DNA of 49,576 nt. It comes from Gallibacterium genomosp. 1. GTDB taxonomy: Bacteria; Pseudomonadota; Gammaproteobacteria; Enterobacterales; Pasteurellaceae. The notes beneath the pieces are model-generated. The model worked only from the letters and a program-made list of their open reading frames with translations. It made no database searches and was not told the DNA's origin. A program made the position numbers and the translations under genes. Shown one piece after another: positions 42,475 to 49,576 of the stretch. How positions within the stretch are numbered: position 1 is the stretch's first letter; each line of letters starts with the position of its first letter. Where the stretch lies: positions 1 to 49,576 of the forward strand of contig NZ_JPXX01000011.1 in the NCBI RefSeq assembly GCF_000771875.1, in the 5' to 3' direction.

Positions 42475-43486
42475 ATCGCCAAATAATGGTTGCTGGAATG
42501 ATCTGATTTTTTACCGGTTCTTGTTTTAATAAACTTTGTACCATTGCAAAAAGCTGATGAGCAATTTTTTGGTGATTTTGTTGAATAGAATTGATTTTGA
42601 ACGGTAGACAATTCAGCAACTCATAATCATCAAAAGTGGAAAGGTGCATTGTTCCATCAGACAGATGATGTAATAACTGTTTTTCATTTAGCCATCGAAG
42701 AACCCCTTCTAATAATGCGTATGAACCAGTAAATAATGCTTGTGGTAAACGCCCTAAGCGTTGATACAGTTGATCAAAAGTAAAGTAGGCGCTATCGGCA
42801 TAGTAGGAAGTTTGCATAATCCAATCCGGATTTAACTGTAAATTCGCACGTTGCAATCCTTGTTTAAAGCCGTAAAGACGTGCTGTACTAGGACGTAATT
42901 CAGCTTGACCGCCGAGATAATAGATCTCATTTAAATGATATTGTCGGCATAAAGTATCAATAAGTTCAATAACAGCACTTTCATCATCCGTCACAATATA
43001 AGGCGTGAGGCTGTTTTGTGTAAAACGGTCGAGTTGAATGACCGGAACATTAATATTGAGCTGGCGATAATAATGCGCATCCGATTTAATCGGTGTTGTA
43101 ATTAAAAGATCAATTTGACGATCCAATAAACGCTCAATAGCAATTAATTCCTGTTTAGCGTCCTCATCGGTACAGGCGATGATCAGTTGTAATCCATTAT
43201 CACGACACAACTTTTCTAGGGTTTTTGTTGTTGTGGCAAAACCTAAATTAGAAAAATCAGGAATGACTAAACCGATAGTGTTACTACGCTGTGCCTGTAA
43301 CGCCTTTGCTACACTATTGGCCTTATAGTGATGTTTTTTAGCAATTTCTAAAATTTTTGCTTGCGTTTCTGGCTTAATCCTAAAGTTATTTCCGTGTCCA
43401 TTAAGCACCATACTGACGGTAGTTTTTGAAACACCACTTAATTCTGCAATATCTGCGAGAGTAAGCCGTTTATTGTTGATATTCAT
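42473..43486 (-). CDS. scrR: LacI-family sucrose operon repressor ScrR
   Basis: Repressor of the scr genes, relieved by sucrose metabolites (fructose or fructose-1-phosphate in relatives). The start at 43486 (MNINNKRLTLADIAELSGVS) is chosen over an in-frame TTG at 43495. The 337-residue protein has an N-terminal LacI helix-turn-helix (about 9-30, LADIAELSGVSKTTVSMVLNG, cited in part as GVSKTTVSMVLNG) and a periplasmic-binding-protein-like effector domain (about 60-330). Two operators with the sequence CTAAAACGTTTTAG and a close variant lie at the divergent promoter. It is last of scrK-scrB-scrR, 12 bases after scrB. Confidence 0.87.
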   Translation of the reverse strand: MNINNKRLTLADIAELSGVSKTTVSMVLNGHGNNFRIKPETQAKILEIAKKHHYKANSVAKALQAQRSNTIGLVIPDFSNLGFATTTKTLEKLCRDNGLQLIIACTDEDAKQELIAIERLLDRQIDLLITTPIKSDAHYYRQLNINVPVIQLDRFTQNSLTPYIVTDDESAVIELIDTLCRQYHLNEIYYLGGQAELRPSTARLYGFKQGLQRANLQLNPDWIMQTSYYADSAYFTFDQLYQRLGRLPQALFTGSYALLEGVLRWLNEKQLLHHLSDGTMHLSTFDDYELLNCLPFKINSIQQNHQKIAHQLFAMVQSLLKQEPVKNQIIPATIIWR

Positions 43487-43498
43487 TAACCTCAATCC

Positions 43499-44950
43499 TT
43501 AATCGAAGTAAATTGGCGAAACTTTGGCACTTGCTATTTTGATTAAAGGCGATATCCATAATAGAGGCTGTTTCTTTTCAATAAAGAAACGGGAAGTCAT
43601 TGCTTTTTCGCCATCATTTAAAAAGATTTCAATAATAGAATGATCAATAAAAATTTCAATCTTTTGTAGATTTTTAATTCGACAATAACGTTTTGTACCC
43701 CATTTCCGCATAGATTCAGATTGTTCACTATGTTCTCTGTTTAAACAGAAAATTCCGTTGTGATAACTGATTTCAAGATATTGATTCAGTTCGTTTTTGA
43801 ATAATTGTAAGTCAAATGATTGGTTGTTGATTTCAAGTGTTAAGTAACTTTGTGATAGATAAGGAATTTCAGTCTTTCCTTGTTGTTGATGATAATGCAT
43901 TGCACCGATCTGTTGATAAATCTGTTCCACCGGACGTTGATAGATTTGGTTGTTTTGTAGCCAAAGTTGACGAGGCAAAGTTAGCATTGAATGCCATTGA
44001 TATTGATCGGTAGGATACTGCAAATCAGGTAAACCGCACCACGCCAATAGGATTTTACTGTCATCATTTAAGCCGGAAAAAGTTTGTGGTGCATAAAAAT
44101 CAAATCCTTGATCCAGTTCGGAAAATGTTTCTACTTGAAAATTAAGATGTTGTAATTTGCCAAGGGCATAAGTAGCGTGATAATTATTTTGAAATTGAGT
44201 TTGTTGCTGCTGCTTTCCTTGAGGTGACCAAATAAAGAGATCTTTATCTTTTAATTTGGAAAGATCAGGGCATTCCCACATAAAAATATCTTTATTATCA
44301 AAGGGATGAAGCGCTAATTCGCCTAATAATTTTGGCGTGTCATTCAGATTATCCATTTCAAATAATAATGCAGTACCGGAAAGATTTTGGCGTTGTGCAC
44401 CTAAAATAAAACGAATTTTGCCTTCAGCAGTAAGGAACGGTTTCGGATCGCGGCAATGTTCAGTATAACCAACCGGAGGTTCGTGCAGTAAAGCACGTTT
44501 TTCGAGCAGTTTCCCCTGTTTAGTAAAAATAGCCATATTCTGAAATGGAATGCGTTGGTTATCTGATTGACGGCGCGTGTTTCCGGTATAAAAAGCGACA
44601 ATTTGATCTTGATAGAGAATCGCGCCGCCGGAGTAACAGCCGTGTGATTCAAATAGTTGATCCGGAATAAGCAACTCTGCCTGTTGAAAATGAATGAAAT
44701 CTTTACTGAAATAATGTTGCCAATGTTTCATTCCGTGCAGCGCACCGAACGGATACCATTGGTAAAAAATATGATAATTTTCACCGTCAAAGACAAGACC
44801 GTTCGGATCATTTAATAAACCGGTCGGAGGTGCAAGATGATATTGTGGACGATGGTGATGATCACATTGCACTTGTGATGCTAATGTTGTTAATTCATTT
44901 TCTTTAGCTGCATATAGATTGCGATATTTGCCTTGATTAAAAATCATCAT
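43499..44950 (-). CDS. scrB: Sucrose-6-phosphate hydrolase (GH32)
   Basis: Cleaves sucrose-6-phosphate to glucose-6-phosphate and fructose in the cytoplasm. The 483-residue GH32 enzyme has the nucleophile motif NDPNG (47-51, D48), the RDP motif in HCRDPKPF (near 166) and the acid/base EC in MWECPDLSK. A C-terminal beta-sandwich domain follows. Two adjacent ATGs (44950 and 44947) compete; GGGGGA favours the second, three bases shorter. It is 21 bases after scrK and 12 before scrR. Confidence 0.93.
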   Translation of the reverse strand: MMIFNQGKYRNLYAAKENELTTLASQVQCDHHHRPQYHLAPPTGLLNDPNGLVFDGENYHIFYQWYPFGALHGMKHWQHYFSKDFIHFQQAELLIPDQLFESHGCYSGGAILYQDQIVAFYTGNTRRQSDNQRIPFQNMAIFTKQGKLLEKRALLHEPPVGYTEHCRDPKPFLTAEGKIRFILGAQRQNLSGTALLFEMDNLNDTPKLLGELALHPFDNKDIFMWECPDLSKLKDKDLFIWSPQGKQQQQTQFQNNYHATYALGKLQHLNFQVETFSELDQGFDFYAPQTFSGLNDDSKILLAWCGLPDLQYPTDQYQWHSMLTLPRQLWLQNNQIYQRPVEQIYQQIGAMHYHQQQGKTEIPYLSQSYLTLEINNQSFDLQLFKNELNQYLEISYHNGIFCLNREHSEQSESMRKWGTKRYCRIKNLQKIEIFIDHSIIEIFLNDGEKAMTSRFFIEKKQPLLWISPLIKIASAKVSPIYFD

Positions 44951-44971
44951 CTTCCCCCGAATGATAGAAAG

Positions 44972-45889
44972 TTATTGTGATTGAAGCTGTGTTTTTGTTG
45001 GCAATGCAGACATTGCGCCTTTGGCGGTAGTGGCTAATCCACCGCAAAGATTTGCTTGTTGAATCGCCTGGACAAAGATATTTTGTTGTTGCCAGTGCTG
45101 ATGTTGAGCTAATGCCTGCAACATACCACCGACAAAAGCATCACCGGCTCCAGTGGTGTCGAGCACTTTTACTTTATTTCCGGCAACTTTTCCTTCAATA
45201 GCTTGATAAAAATAGTATGCACCCTCTGCTCCGAGAGTAACTAAAATTAATTTATCTGGATACTGTTGACGGGTTTTACGGATAGCCAAGCCCAGATCAG
45301 GCTCACCGCTTAGTAGACAAATTTCTTCTTCTGAAAATTTAATGACATCGGCGATAGCAATCATTTTGTTCACTTCATCAATCATTTGTTGTTGTGAAGG
45401 CCATAAACTAGGGCGAAGATTTGGATCAAAAGAAACAAATCCACCGGCTTGTTTAATTTGTTGTGCTGCTTGTTGTGTGGTGTGGCGTGATGGTTGGTTG
45501 ATTAAAGCTATGGAACAGAAATGTAGCCATTCACCGGCAGAGAAATGTGGAAGATCTGATTGTTGTAAGAATTGATCCGCACTTGGATTGACCATAAAAG
45601 TAAAGGTTCTTTCACCGGTTTCGTCGAGATCAACAATCACGGTTGAAGTGCGATGTTCATCATCGAGATGCATAAAACTGGTATTTACTCGTTCTTGCTG
45701 TAAAGTAGTTTTCAGAAATAGACCTAAAGGATCATTTCCCACTTTGCCAATAAAAGCACTGTTACCACCTAAACGTGCAATGGCAACGGAAACATTTGCT
45801 GGCGCACCACCTGGACAGCGTAAATAATGTTGTTCTCCATCCGGTAATAAATCGACAACGGCATCGCCTAAAACCCATACTGTATTCAT
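44972..45889 (-). CDS. scrK: Fructokinase (PfkB family)
   Basis: Phosphorylates fructose released by ScrB to fructose-6-phosphate. The 305-residue PfkB-family kinase has the N-terminal GGAPANVSVAIARLGG (about 27-42) and the anion-hole and catalytic-base motif DTTGAGDAFVGGML (aspartate near residue 246). It is the first gene of the minus-strand scr unit and lies next to the scrB hydrolase, which favours fructose over other PfkB substrates. Confidence 0.9.
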   Translation of the reverse strand: MNTVWVLGDAVVDLLPDGEQHYLRCPGGAPANVSVAIARLGGNSAFIGKVGNDPLGLFLKTTLQQERVNTSFMHLDDEHRTSTVIVDLDETGERTFTFMVNPSADQFLQQSDLPHFSAGEWLHFCSIALINQPSRHTTQQAAQQIKQAGGFVSFDPNLRPSLWPSQQQMIDEVNKMIAIADVIKFSEEEICLLSGEPDLGLAIRKTRQQYPDKLILVTLGAEGAYYFYQAIEGKVAGNKVKVLDTTGAGDAFVGGMLQALAQHQHWQQQNIFVQAIQQANLCGGLATTAKGAMSALPTKTQLQSQ

Positions 45890-45930
45890 AGGTAAAATCC
45901 TCTGTTGTTTTTTGAACAGTAAAATTGTAG

Positions 45931-45944
45931 CTAAACCGTTTTAG
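45931..45944. promoter_or_regulatory. ScrR operator 1 (scrK side)
   Basis: CTAAACCGTTTTAG is one mismatch from the perfect palindrome of operator 2. It lies just downstream of a minus-strand -10 TATAAT (45957-45952), so binding would block the scrKBR promoter. LacI-family operators are commonly such palindromes with a central CG. Confidence 0.75.
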
Positions 45945-45951
45945 TTGAGCA

Positions 45952-45957
45952 ATTATA
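45952..45957 (-). promoter_or_regulatory. scrKBR promoter -10 (TATAAT)
   Basis: A perfect minus-strand TATAAT would start transcription near 45945, with operator 1 over the start and the CRP site centred about 42 bases upstream. Confidence 0.55.
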
Positions 45958-45979
45958 TTTGTTGATTTCTATTAAAAAG

Positions 45980-45995
45980 TGTTAACTGGATCACA
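45980..45995. promoter_or_regulatory. Shared CRP site in the scr divergent region
   Basis: TGTTA-ACTGGA-TCACA matches the CRP palindrome TGTGA-N6-TCACA at nine of ten positions. Its centre (45987.5) is about -42 from the scrK start and about -71.5 from the scrA start, the class II and class I spacings. Confidence 0.65.
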
Positions 45996-46031
45996 AAAAT
46001 GAAAACTAGTTTATGAATAAAATAGATTTTA

Positions 46032-46045
46032 CTAAAACGTTTTAG
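46032..46045. promoter_or_regulatory. ScrR operator 2 (scrA side)
   Basis: A perfect 14-bp palindrome CTAAAACGTTTTAG directly abuts the scrA -10. The centre lies 101 bases from that of operator 1, which would allow looping between the two. Confidence 0.8.
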
Positions 46046-46046
46046 C

Positions 46047-46052
46047 TATAAT
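46047..46052 (+). promoter_or_regulatory. scrA promoter -10 (TATAAT)
   Basis: A perfect TATAAT with no good -35, following operator 2. A start near 46059 is predicted. The missing -35 fits dependence on CRP. Confidence 0.6.
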
Positions 46053-46096
46053 GCGTGCTGTTGATTACTTAACCAATCTACCCGGAGAGAAAACCT

Positions 46097-47521
46097 ATGG
46101 ATTTTCCAAAAATTGCAAAAGAGCTCATTGAGAAGTTGGGCGGAAAAGAGAATATCAGTGGTGTTGCACATTGCTCTACTCGTTTACGTTTAGTACTTAA
46201 TGACGAAAGTAAGGCGGATAAGGAAGGCATTGAACAAATTGAAGGTGTGAAAGGTCAATTTGCCGTAGCAGGCCAATACCAAATTATTTTTGGTGCGGGT
46301 ACGGTGAACAAAGTTCATGCCGCAATGACAGAAATTTTAGGATTAGGCGATATGACAAAAAGTGATGTCGCTAATTTAAGTGCTGAAAAACAGGGGTTGT
46401 TGCAGCGTTTAGTAAAAGGATTGGCGGATATTTTTGTGCCAATTATTCCGGCTATTGTGGCTGGCGGTTTGCTAATGGGGTTAGCGAACGTTTTTACCGC
46501 ACAAGGTTTATTTATTGATGATAAATCCTTAATTGATGCTTATCCGAATTTGGCGGATCTTGCGGCAATGATTAATACCTTTGCCAATGCACCGTTTGTC
46601 TATTTGCCAATTTTATTGGCATTTTCGGCTAGCAGAAAATTTGGTGGTAATCCGTTTTTAGGTGCGGCATTGGGAATGTTGATGGTTCATCCGGATCTAT
46701 TAAATGGCTGGGGCTTTAGCGCGGCGAGTCTTTCAGGTGATATTCCGTATTGGGATATTTTCGGTTTCCATATCGAAAAAGTGGGATACCAAGGCTCAGT
46801 ATTACCGGTGTTGGCGGCAACGTGGATTTTGGCTAGATTGGAAAATGGTTTCCGTAAAATTATTCCATCCGTATTGGATAATTTATTAACACCGCTATTA
46901 GCCTTGTTTATCACCGGCATTTTAACCTTTACTTTTGTCGGACCAATTACACATAAACTTGGCTTTTTAATTGGAGATGGCTTAACTTGGTTATATGACA
47001 CAACTGGTTTTATTGGTGGTGCTATTTTTGGTGCTTTCTATGCGCCAATTGTGATCACCGGTATGCATCAAACTTTTATTGCAATTGAAACCCAATTATT
47101 GGCGGATATGGCTCATACCGGTGGTACTTTTATTTTTCCTATTGCAGCAATGTCAAATGTAGCGCAAGGAGCTGCCTGTTTAGGGGTGATGTTCTTAATT
47201 AAAGATGCAAAAGTGAAGGGAATTGCATTACCATCCGGGATCAGTGCTTTATTAGGGATTACTGAACCGGCAATGTTTGGGGTGAATCTTAAATATCGTT
47301 ACCCCTTTATTGCGGCAATGGTAGGTTCTGGTGTTTCCAGTGCGTTTATCGCTTTGTTTAATGCGAAAGCACAGGCATTAGGTGCAGCTGGTTTACCCGG
47401 CATTATTTCAATTAAACCAGATAGTATCGCTGTATATTGTATTGGTATGTTGATTTCATTTGTGATCACTTTCTCACTAACATTATTATTAGGCTTAAGA
47501 GCACAACGTAAAGCAAAATAA
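46097..47521 (+). CDS. scrA: PTS sucrose-specific EIIBC
   Basis: Imports sucrose and phosphorylates it to sucrose-6-phosphate. The 474-residue protein has an EIIB domain (1-85) with the phosphocysteine C26 in AHCSTRLR, then an EIIC domain of about ten hydrophobic segments with GITEPAMFGVNLKYRYPF near the end. It carries no EIIA domain, so it must take phosphate from a separate EIIA, probably glucose-type Crr. GGAGAG precedes the start. It is divergent from scrK and ends in a strong terminator. Confidence 0.95.
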   Translation: MDFPKIAKELIEKLGGKENISGVAHCSTRLRLVLNDESKADKEGIEQIEGVKGQFAVAGQYQIIFGAGTVNKVHAAMTEILGLGDMTKSDVANLSAEKQGLLQRLVKGLADIFVPIIPAIVAGGLLMGLANVFTAQGLFIDDKSLIDAYPNLADLAAMINTFANAPFVYLPILLAFSASRKFGGNPFLGAALGMLMVHPDLLNGWGFSAASLSGDIPYWDIFGFHIEKVGYQGSVLPVLAATWILARLENGFRKIIPSVLDNLLTPLLALFITGILTFTFVGPITHKLGFLIGDGLTWLYDTTGFIGGAIFGAFYAPIVITGMHQTFIAIETQLLADMAHTGGTFIFPIAAMSNVAQGAACLGVMFLIKDAKVKGIALPSGISALLGITEPAMFGVNLKYRYPFIAAMVGSGVSSAFIALFNAKAQALGAAGLPGIISIKPDSIAVYCIGMLISFVITFSLTLLLGLRAQRKAK

Positions 47522-47543
47522 AATTACTGATTTTAGCGTTGTT

Positions 47544-47579
47544 AAAGATCAAGGTAATACAATTATCTTGATCTTTTTT
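47544..47579 (+). terminator. scrA terminator
   Basis: A 15-bp stem (47544-47558 with 47562-47576) centred on AAGATCAAGG / CTTGATCTT has a three-base loop and a T-run. Confidence 0.93.
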
Positions 47580-47654
47580 ATAAAATAAAATTAACTTTAT
47601 ATTAGTTTTTTTCACTAAAAAGAGCAGGTTTAAATAGTGATATGTTCTTAATTG

Positions 47655-47701
47655 AAACTACTTGTAGTTTATTTCACTAAAATTACCACTTTATTTTAGT
47701 G
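47655..47701. promoter_or_regulatory. Inverted-repeat array before the NSS transporter
   Basis: AAACTAC-TT-GTAGTTT (47655-47670) is followed by CACTAAAAT / ATTTTAGTG (47675-47683 with 47693-47701, nine-base spacer). A third CACTAAAA is at 47613-47620. They lie upstream of the promoter, as operators or activator sites would. Confidence 0.5.
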
Positions 47702-47763
47702 TTTTCTACTAGATAAATTTAAATCATGTTTAAGATTTTACTTTTATTATCAAATAAATAGCG

Positions 47764-47791
47764 TTGACTAATATAACTATTCGATTATATT
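47764..47791 (+). promoter_or_regulatory. Promoter of the NSS transporter
   Basis: TTGACT (47764-47769) and TATATT (47786-47791) are 16 bases apart; the start would be near 47798, about 40 bases before the ATG. Confidence 0.7.
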
Positions 47792-47837
47792 AAGGTTTCC
47801 TATAACAAAATAAAGATAAGTCCTTTAGGAGGGCGAA

Positions 47838-49352
47838 ATGAGTAGTAATACAGCAAAAACAACAAGAGAAACTTTCTCGGGGCGTAAAGCGTTTATTTTA
47901 GCGGCTATTGGTTCGGCAGTAGGATTGGGGAATATTTGGCGTTTTCCTTATACCGCTTATGAAAATGGGGGTGGTGCATTTATTGTACCTTATATTATCG
48001 CATTGTTAACGGCAGGGATTCCTTTACTTTTTTTGGATTATGCCATCGGACATAGACACCGTGGTTCTGCGCCATTAGCGTTTAGACGTTTGCATAAGAA
48101 CTTTGAGATTTTTGGTTGGTGGCAGGTATTAGTTAATGTCATCATTGGAATCTATTATGCGGTAGTACTTGGTTGGGCAGCGTGTTATACCTATTTTTCT
48201 ATAAATGGTGCTTGGGGGGATAAGCCGATAGATTTCTTTATTGGTGAGTTCCTTAAAATGGGCGATATTACACAAGGCGTCAGTTTTGAATTTGTTGGTA
48301 TGGTTGTTGGTCCTTTAATTGCGGTATGGTTGGTGGCGTTAGCCGTATTAGCATTGGGTGTGCAAAAAGGTATAGCTAAATCATCCAGCATTTTAATGCC
48401 ACTTTTGGTGGTGATGTTTGTAATTTTGGTTATTTCAGCACTTTTGTTGCCGGGAGCTAGTAAAGGGTTGGATGCGTTATTTACCCCTAATTGGGATAAA
48501 TTATCCGATCCGAGTGTCTGGATTGCAGCTTATGGGCAAATTTTCTTTTCTCTATCTATCTGTTTCGGCATTATGATTACTTATTCTTCCTATTTGAAGA
48601 AAGATTCAGATTTAACCAGTTCTGGATTGGTGGTTGGCTTTGCAAATAGTAGTTTCGAATTATTGGCTGGAATTGGTGTTTTTGCAGCCTTAGGTTTTAT
48701 GGCTGTAGCAAGTGGACAACAAGTGCACGAAGTAGCAAAAGGCGGAATTGGTTTAGCATTTTTTGCGTTCCCAACGATTATTAATAATGCACCATTTGGT
48801 TCAATACTAGGTGTGCTATTTTTTGGTTCACTTACTTTTGCCGCATTGACTTCTTTTATCTCAGTTATTGAAGTGATTATTGCGTCAGTGCAAGATAAAT
48901 TAAAACTTGGACGTGTTGTTTCAACCTTCATTGTAGGTATTCCGATGATGGTTCTTTCTGTTTCTTTATTCGGTACAACAACAGGGTTACCAATGTTGGA
49001 TGTGATGGATAAGTTTGTTAACTACTTCGGTATTGTTGCGGTAGCGTTTTGTTCATTGGTTATTATTGTGTCCAATGAAAAATTAGGATTGTTAGGAAAC
49101 CATCTTAACAAAACCTCTTCTTTCAAAGTTGGCTTTATTTGGCGTTTGTGTATCGTTGTTACAACAGGTATTTTAGCGTTTATGTTATTTACTGAAGGTG
49201 CAAAAGTGTTCCGCGAAGGTTATGAAGGTTATCCAAACTGGTTTGTAGATATATTCGGTTGGGGAATGGCATTCGGATTGGTGGTAGTCGCCTTCCTATT
49301 AACACATTTACCTTGGAAAAATGAAGAAAAATTTGAGGAGGACACAGAATGA
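47838..49352 (+). CDS. Sodium-dependent NSS-family transporter
   Basis: Sodium-coupled amino-acid importer of the neurotransmitter:sodium symporter family (LeuT fold). The 504-residue protein starts with the conserved first-helix motif [25 protein letters not shown] (part: [14 protein letters not shown]) containing the substrate and sodium-binding region, and has about twelve hydrophobic segments. It resembles the YhdH/HI0736 group. An AGGAGG ribosome-binding site is present. A 30-residue MetS-like frame overlaps its stop codon (ATGA), suggesting a MetPS-type methionine/alanine importer; the substrate is inference. Confidence 0.9.
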   Translation: MSSNTAKTTRETFSGRKAFILAAIGSAVGLGNIWRFPYTAYENGGGAFIVPYIIALLTAGIPLLFLDYAIGHRHRGSAPLAFRRLHKNFEIFGWWQVLVNVIIGIYYAVVLGWAACYTYFSINGAWGDKPIDFFIGEFLKMGDITQGVSFEFVGMVVGPLIAVWLVALAVLALGVQKGIAKSSSILMPLLVVMFVILVISALLLPGASKGLDALFTPNWDKLSDPSVWIAAYGQIFFSLSICFGIMITYSSYLKKDSDLTSSGLVVGFANSSFELLAGIGVFAALGFMAVASGQQVHEVAKGGIGLAFFAFPTIINNAPFGSILGVLFFGSLTFAALTSFISVIEVIIASVQDKLKLGRVVSTFIVGIPMMVLSVSLFGTTTGLPMLDVMDKFVNYFGIVAVAFCSLVIIVSNEKLGLLGNHLNKTSSFKVGFIWRLCIVVTTGILAFMLFTEGAKVFREGYEGYPNWFVDIFGWGMAFGLVVVAFLLTHLPWKNEEKFEEDTE

Positions 49353-49441
49353 GTACGACAGCAATCATTATGATGATTATCTCGCTTGTGATCATCTGGG
49401 GTGGTTTATTAATTTCCATTAAACGATTACCTAAAGAATAA
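49349..49441 (+). CDS. metS: MetS-like small subunit of the NSS importer
   Basis: A 30-residue single-helix membrane peptide, [20 protein letters not shown] then [10 protein letters not shown], overlapping the transporter stop by four bases (ATGA), with GAGGAGG just upstream. This matches in size, place and composition the MetS subunit of MetPS importers, which is needed for activity in Corynebacterium glutamicum. The frame has hydrophobic residues 5-24 and a basic end, giving an N-out, C-in helix. It is too short for most gene finders. Confidence 0.7.
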   Translation: MSTTAIIMMIISLVIIWGGLLISIKRLPKE

Positions 49442-49463
49442 CTAATTGAAAATAAAAAAGTTT

Positions 49464-49503
49464 AAGCCATATGATTCAATGTTTTTCGTTGGAGATATGG
49501 CTT
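49464..49503 (+). repeat. Inverted repeat after metS
   Basis: AAGCCATAT (49464-49472) and ATATGGCTT (49495-49503) pair perfectly around 22 bases. No T-tract follows, so it is at best a weak terminator or processing signal. The window ends 73 bases later. Confidence 0.5.
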
Positions 49504-49576
49504 CTGTTATGAATGGATTAAATAGATAAATTGTTGTAAAAAACACCAATTAAAAAGAAATTAAAAAAAATCTGCA

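Larger units (their letters stand above)
47522..47837. other. Regulatory gap between scrA and the NSS transporter
   Basis: The 316 bases contain the scrA terminator (47544-47579), repeated CACTAAAA elements (47613-47620, 47675-47683 and inverted 47693-47701), a small inverted repeat at 47655-47670 and a strong promoter (47764-47791). No gene was seen. Confidence 0.7.

Overview
The window is a typical Pasteurellaceae chromosome segment: AT-rich, closest in gene content and protein sequence to Haemophilus-like genomes, with MnmA carrying an N-terminal extension, HI1466/HI1467-type TonB receptor plus ABC pair, Na+-NQR with apbE and nqrM, asnA, and a PTS sucrose operon. The genus cannot be fixed from sequence alone. 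No rRNA, tRNA, insertion sequence, prophage or CRISPR array was seen.

Layout. 1-5400: the tail of an upstream unit (terminator only), then a GABA-use cluster: an IclR-type regulator divergent from gabT-gabD and a HAAAP-like amino-acid permease, with a perfect inverted repeat between regulator and gabT. 5400-19510: the complete S10, spc and alpha ribosomal-protein operons (rpsJ to rplQ, with secY, rpmJ and rpoA). Their autoregulatory RNA sites can be read directly: an attenuator-like hairpin in the S10 leader (L4), the S8 target at the rplE start, and the S4 pseudoknot at the rpsM start. 19596-25596: an orphan potD-type polyamine-binding protein with a TTG start, murA, a SetB-like MFS sugar exporter, and pgk-fbaA. 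25828-33282: YfhL-type ferredoxin, asnA, a Fur-box-preceded TonB receptor with a YddA/SbmA-type fused ABC transporter, eda, yajG and bolA. 33735-40919: nqrABCDEF with its flavin transferase apbE and maturation factor nqrM. 41275-49441: mnmA, the sucrose regulon (scrR, scrB, scrK divergent from scrA), and an NSS-family transporter with an overlapping 30-residue MetS-like subunit.

How the parts work together. GabT and GabD turn GABA into succinate, and the linked permease probably imports GABA or a related amino acid. ApbE attaches FMN to NqrB and NqrC, and NqrM helps insert the metal centre. ScrA imports and phosphorylates sucrose, ScrB cleaves sucrose-6-phosphate, ScrK phosphorylates the fructose, and ScrR with CRP appears to control both divergent promoters through two operators and one shared CRP site. 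The TonB receptor and ABC exporter-fold protein look like a two-component, iron-controlled uptake route with no linked periplasmic binding protein.

I found no clear previously undescribed system. The best leads are the TonB/YddA-like pair, the divergent scr control region, the GABA cluster with an unusual permease, the large nested inverted repeat upstream of mnmA, the inverted repeat before nqrA, and the operator-like array before the NSS transporter.
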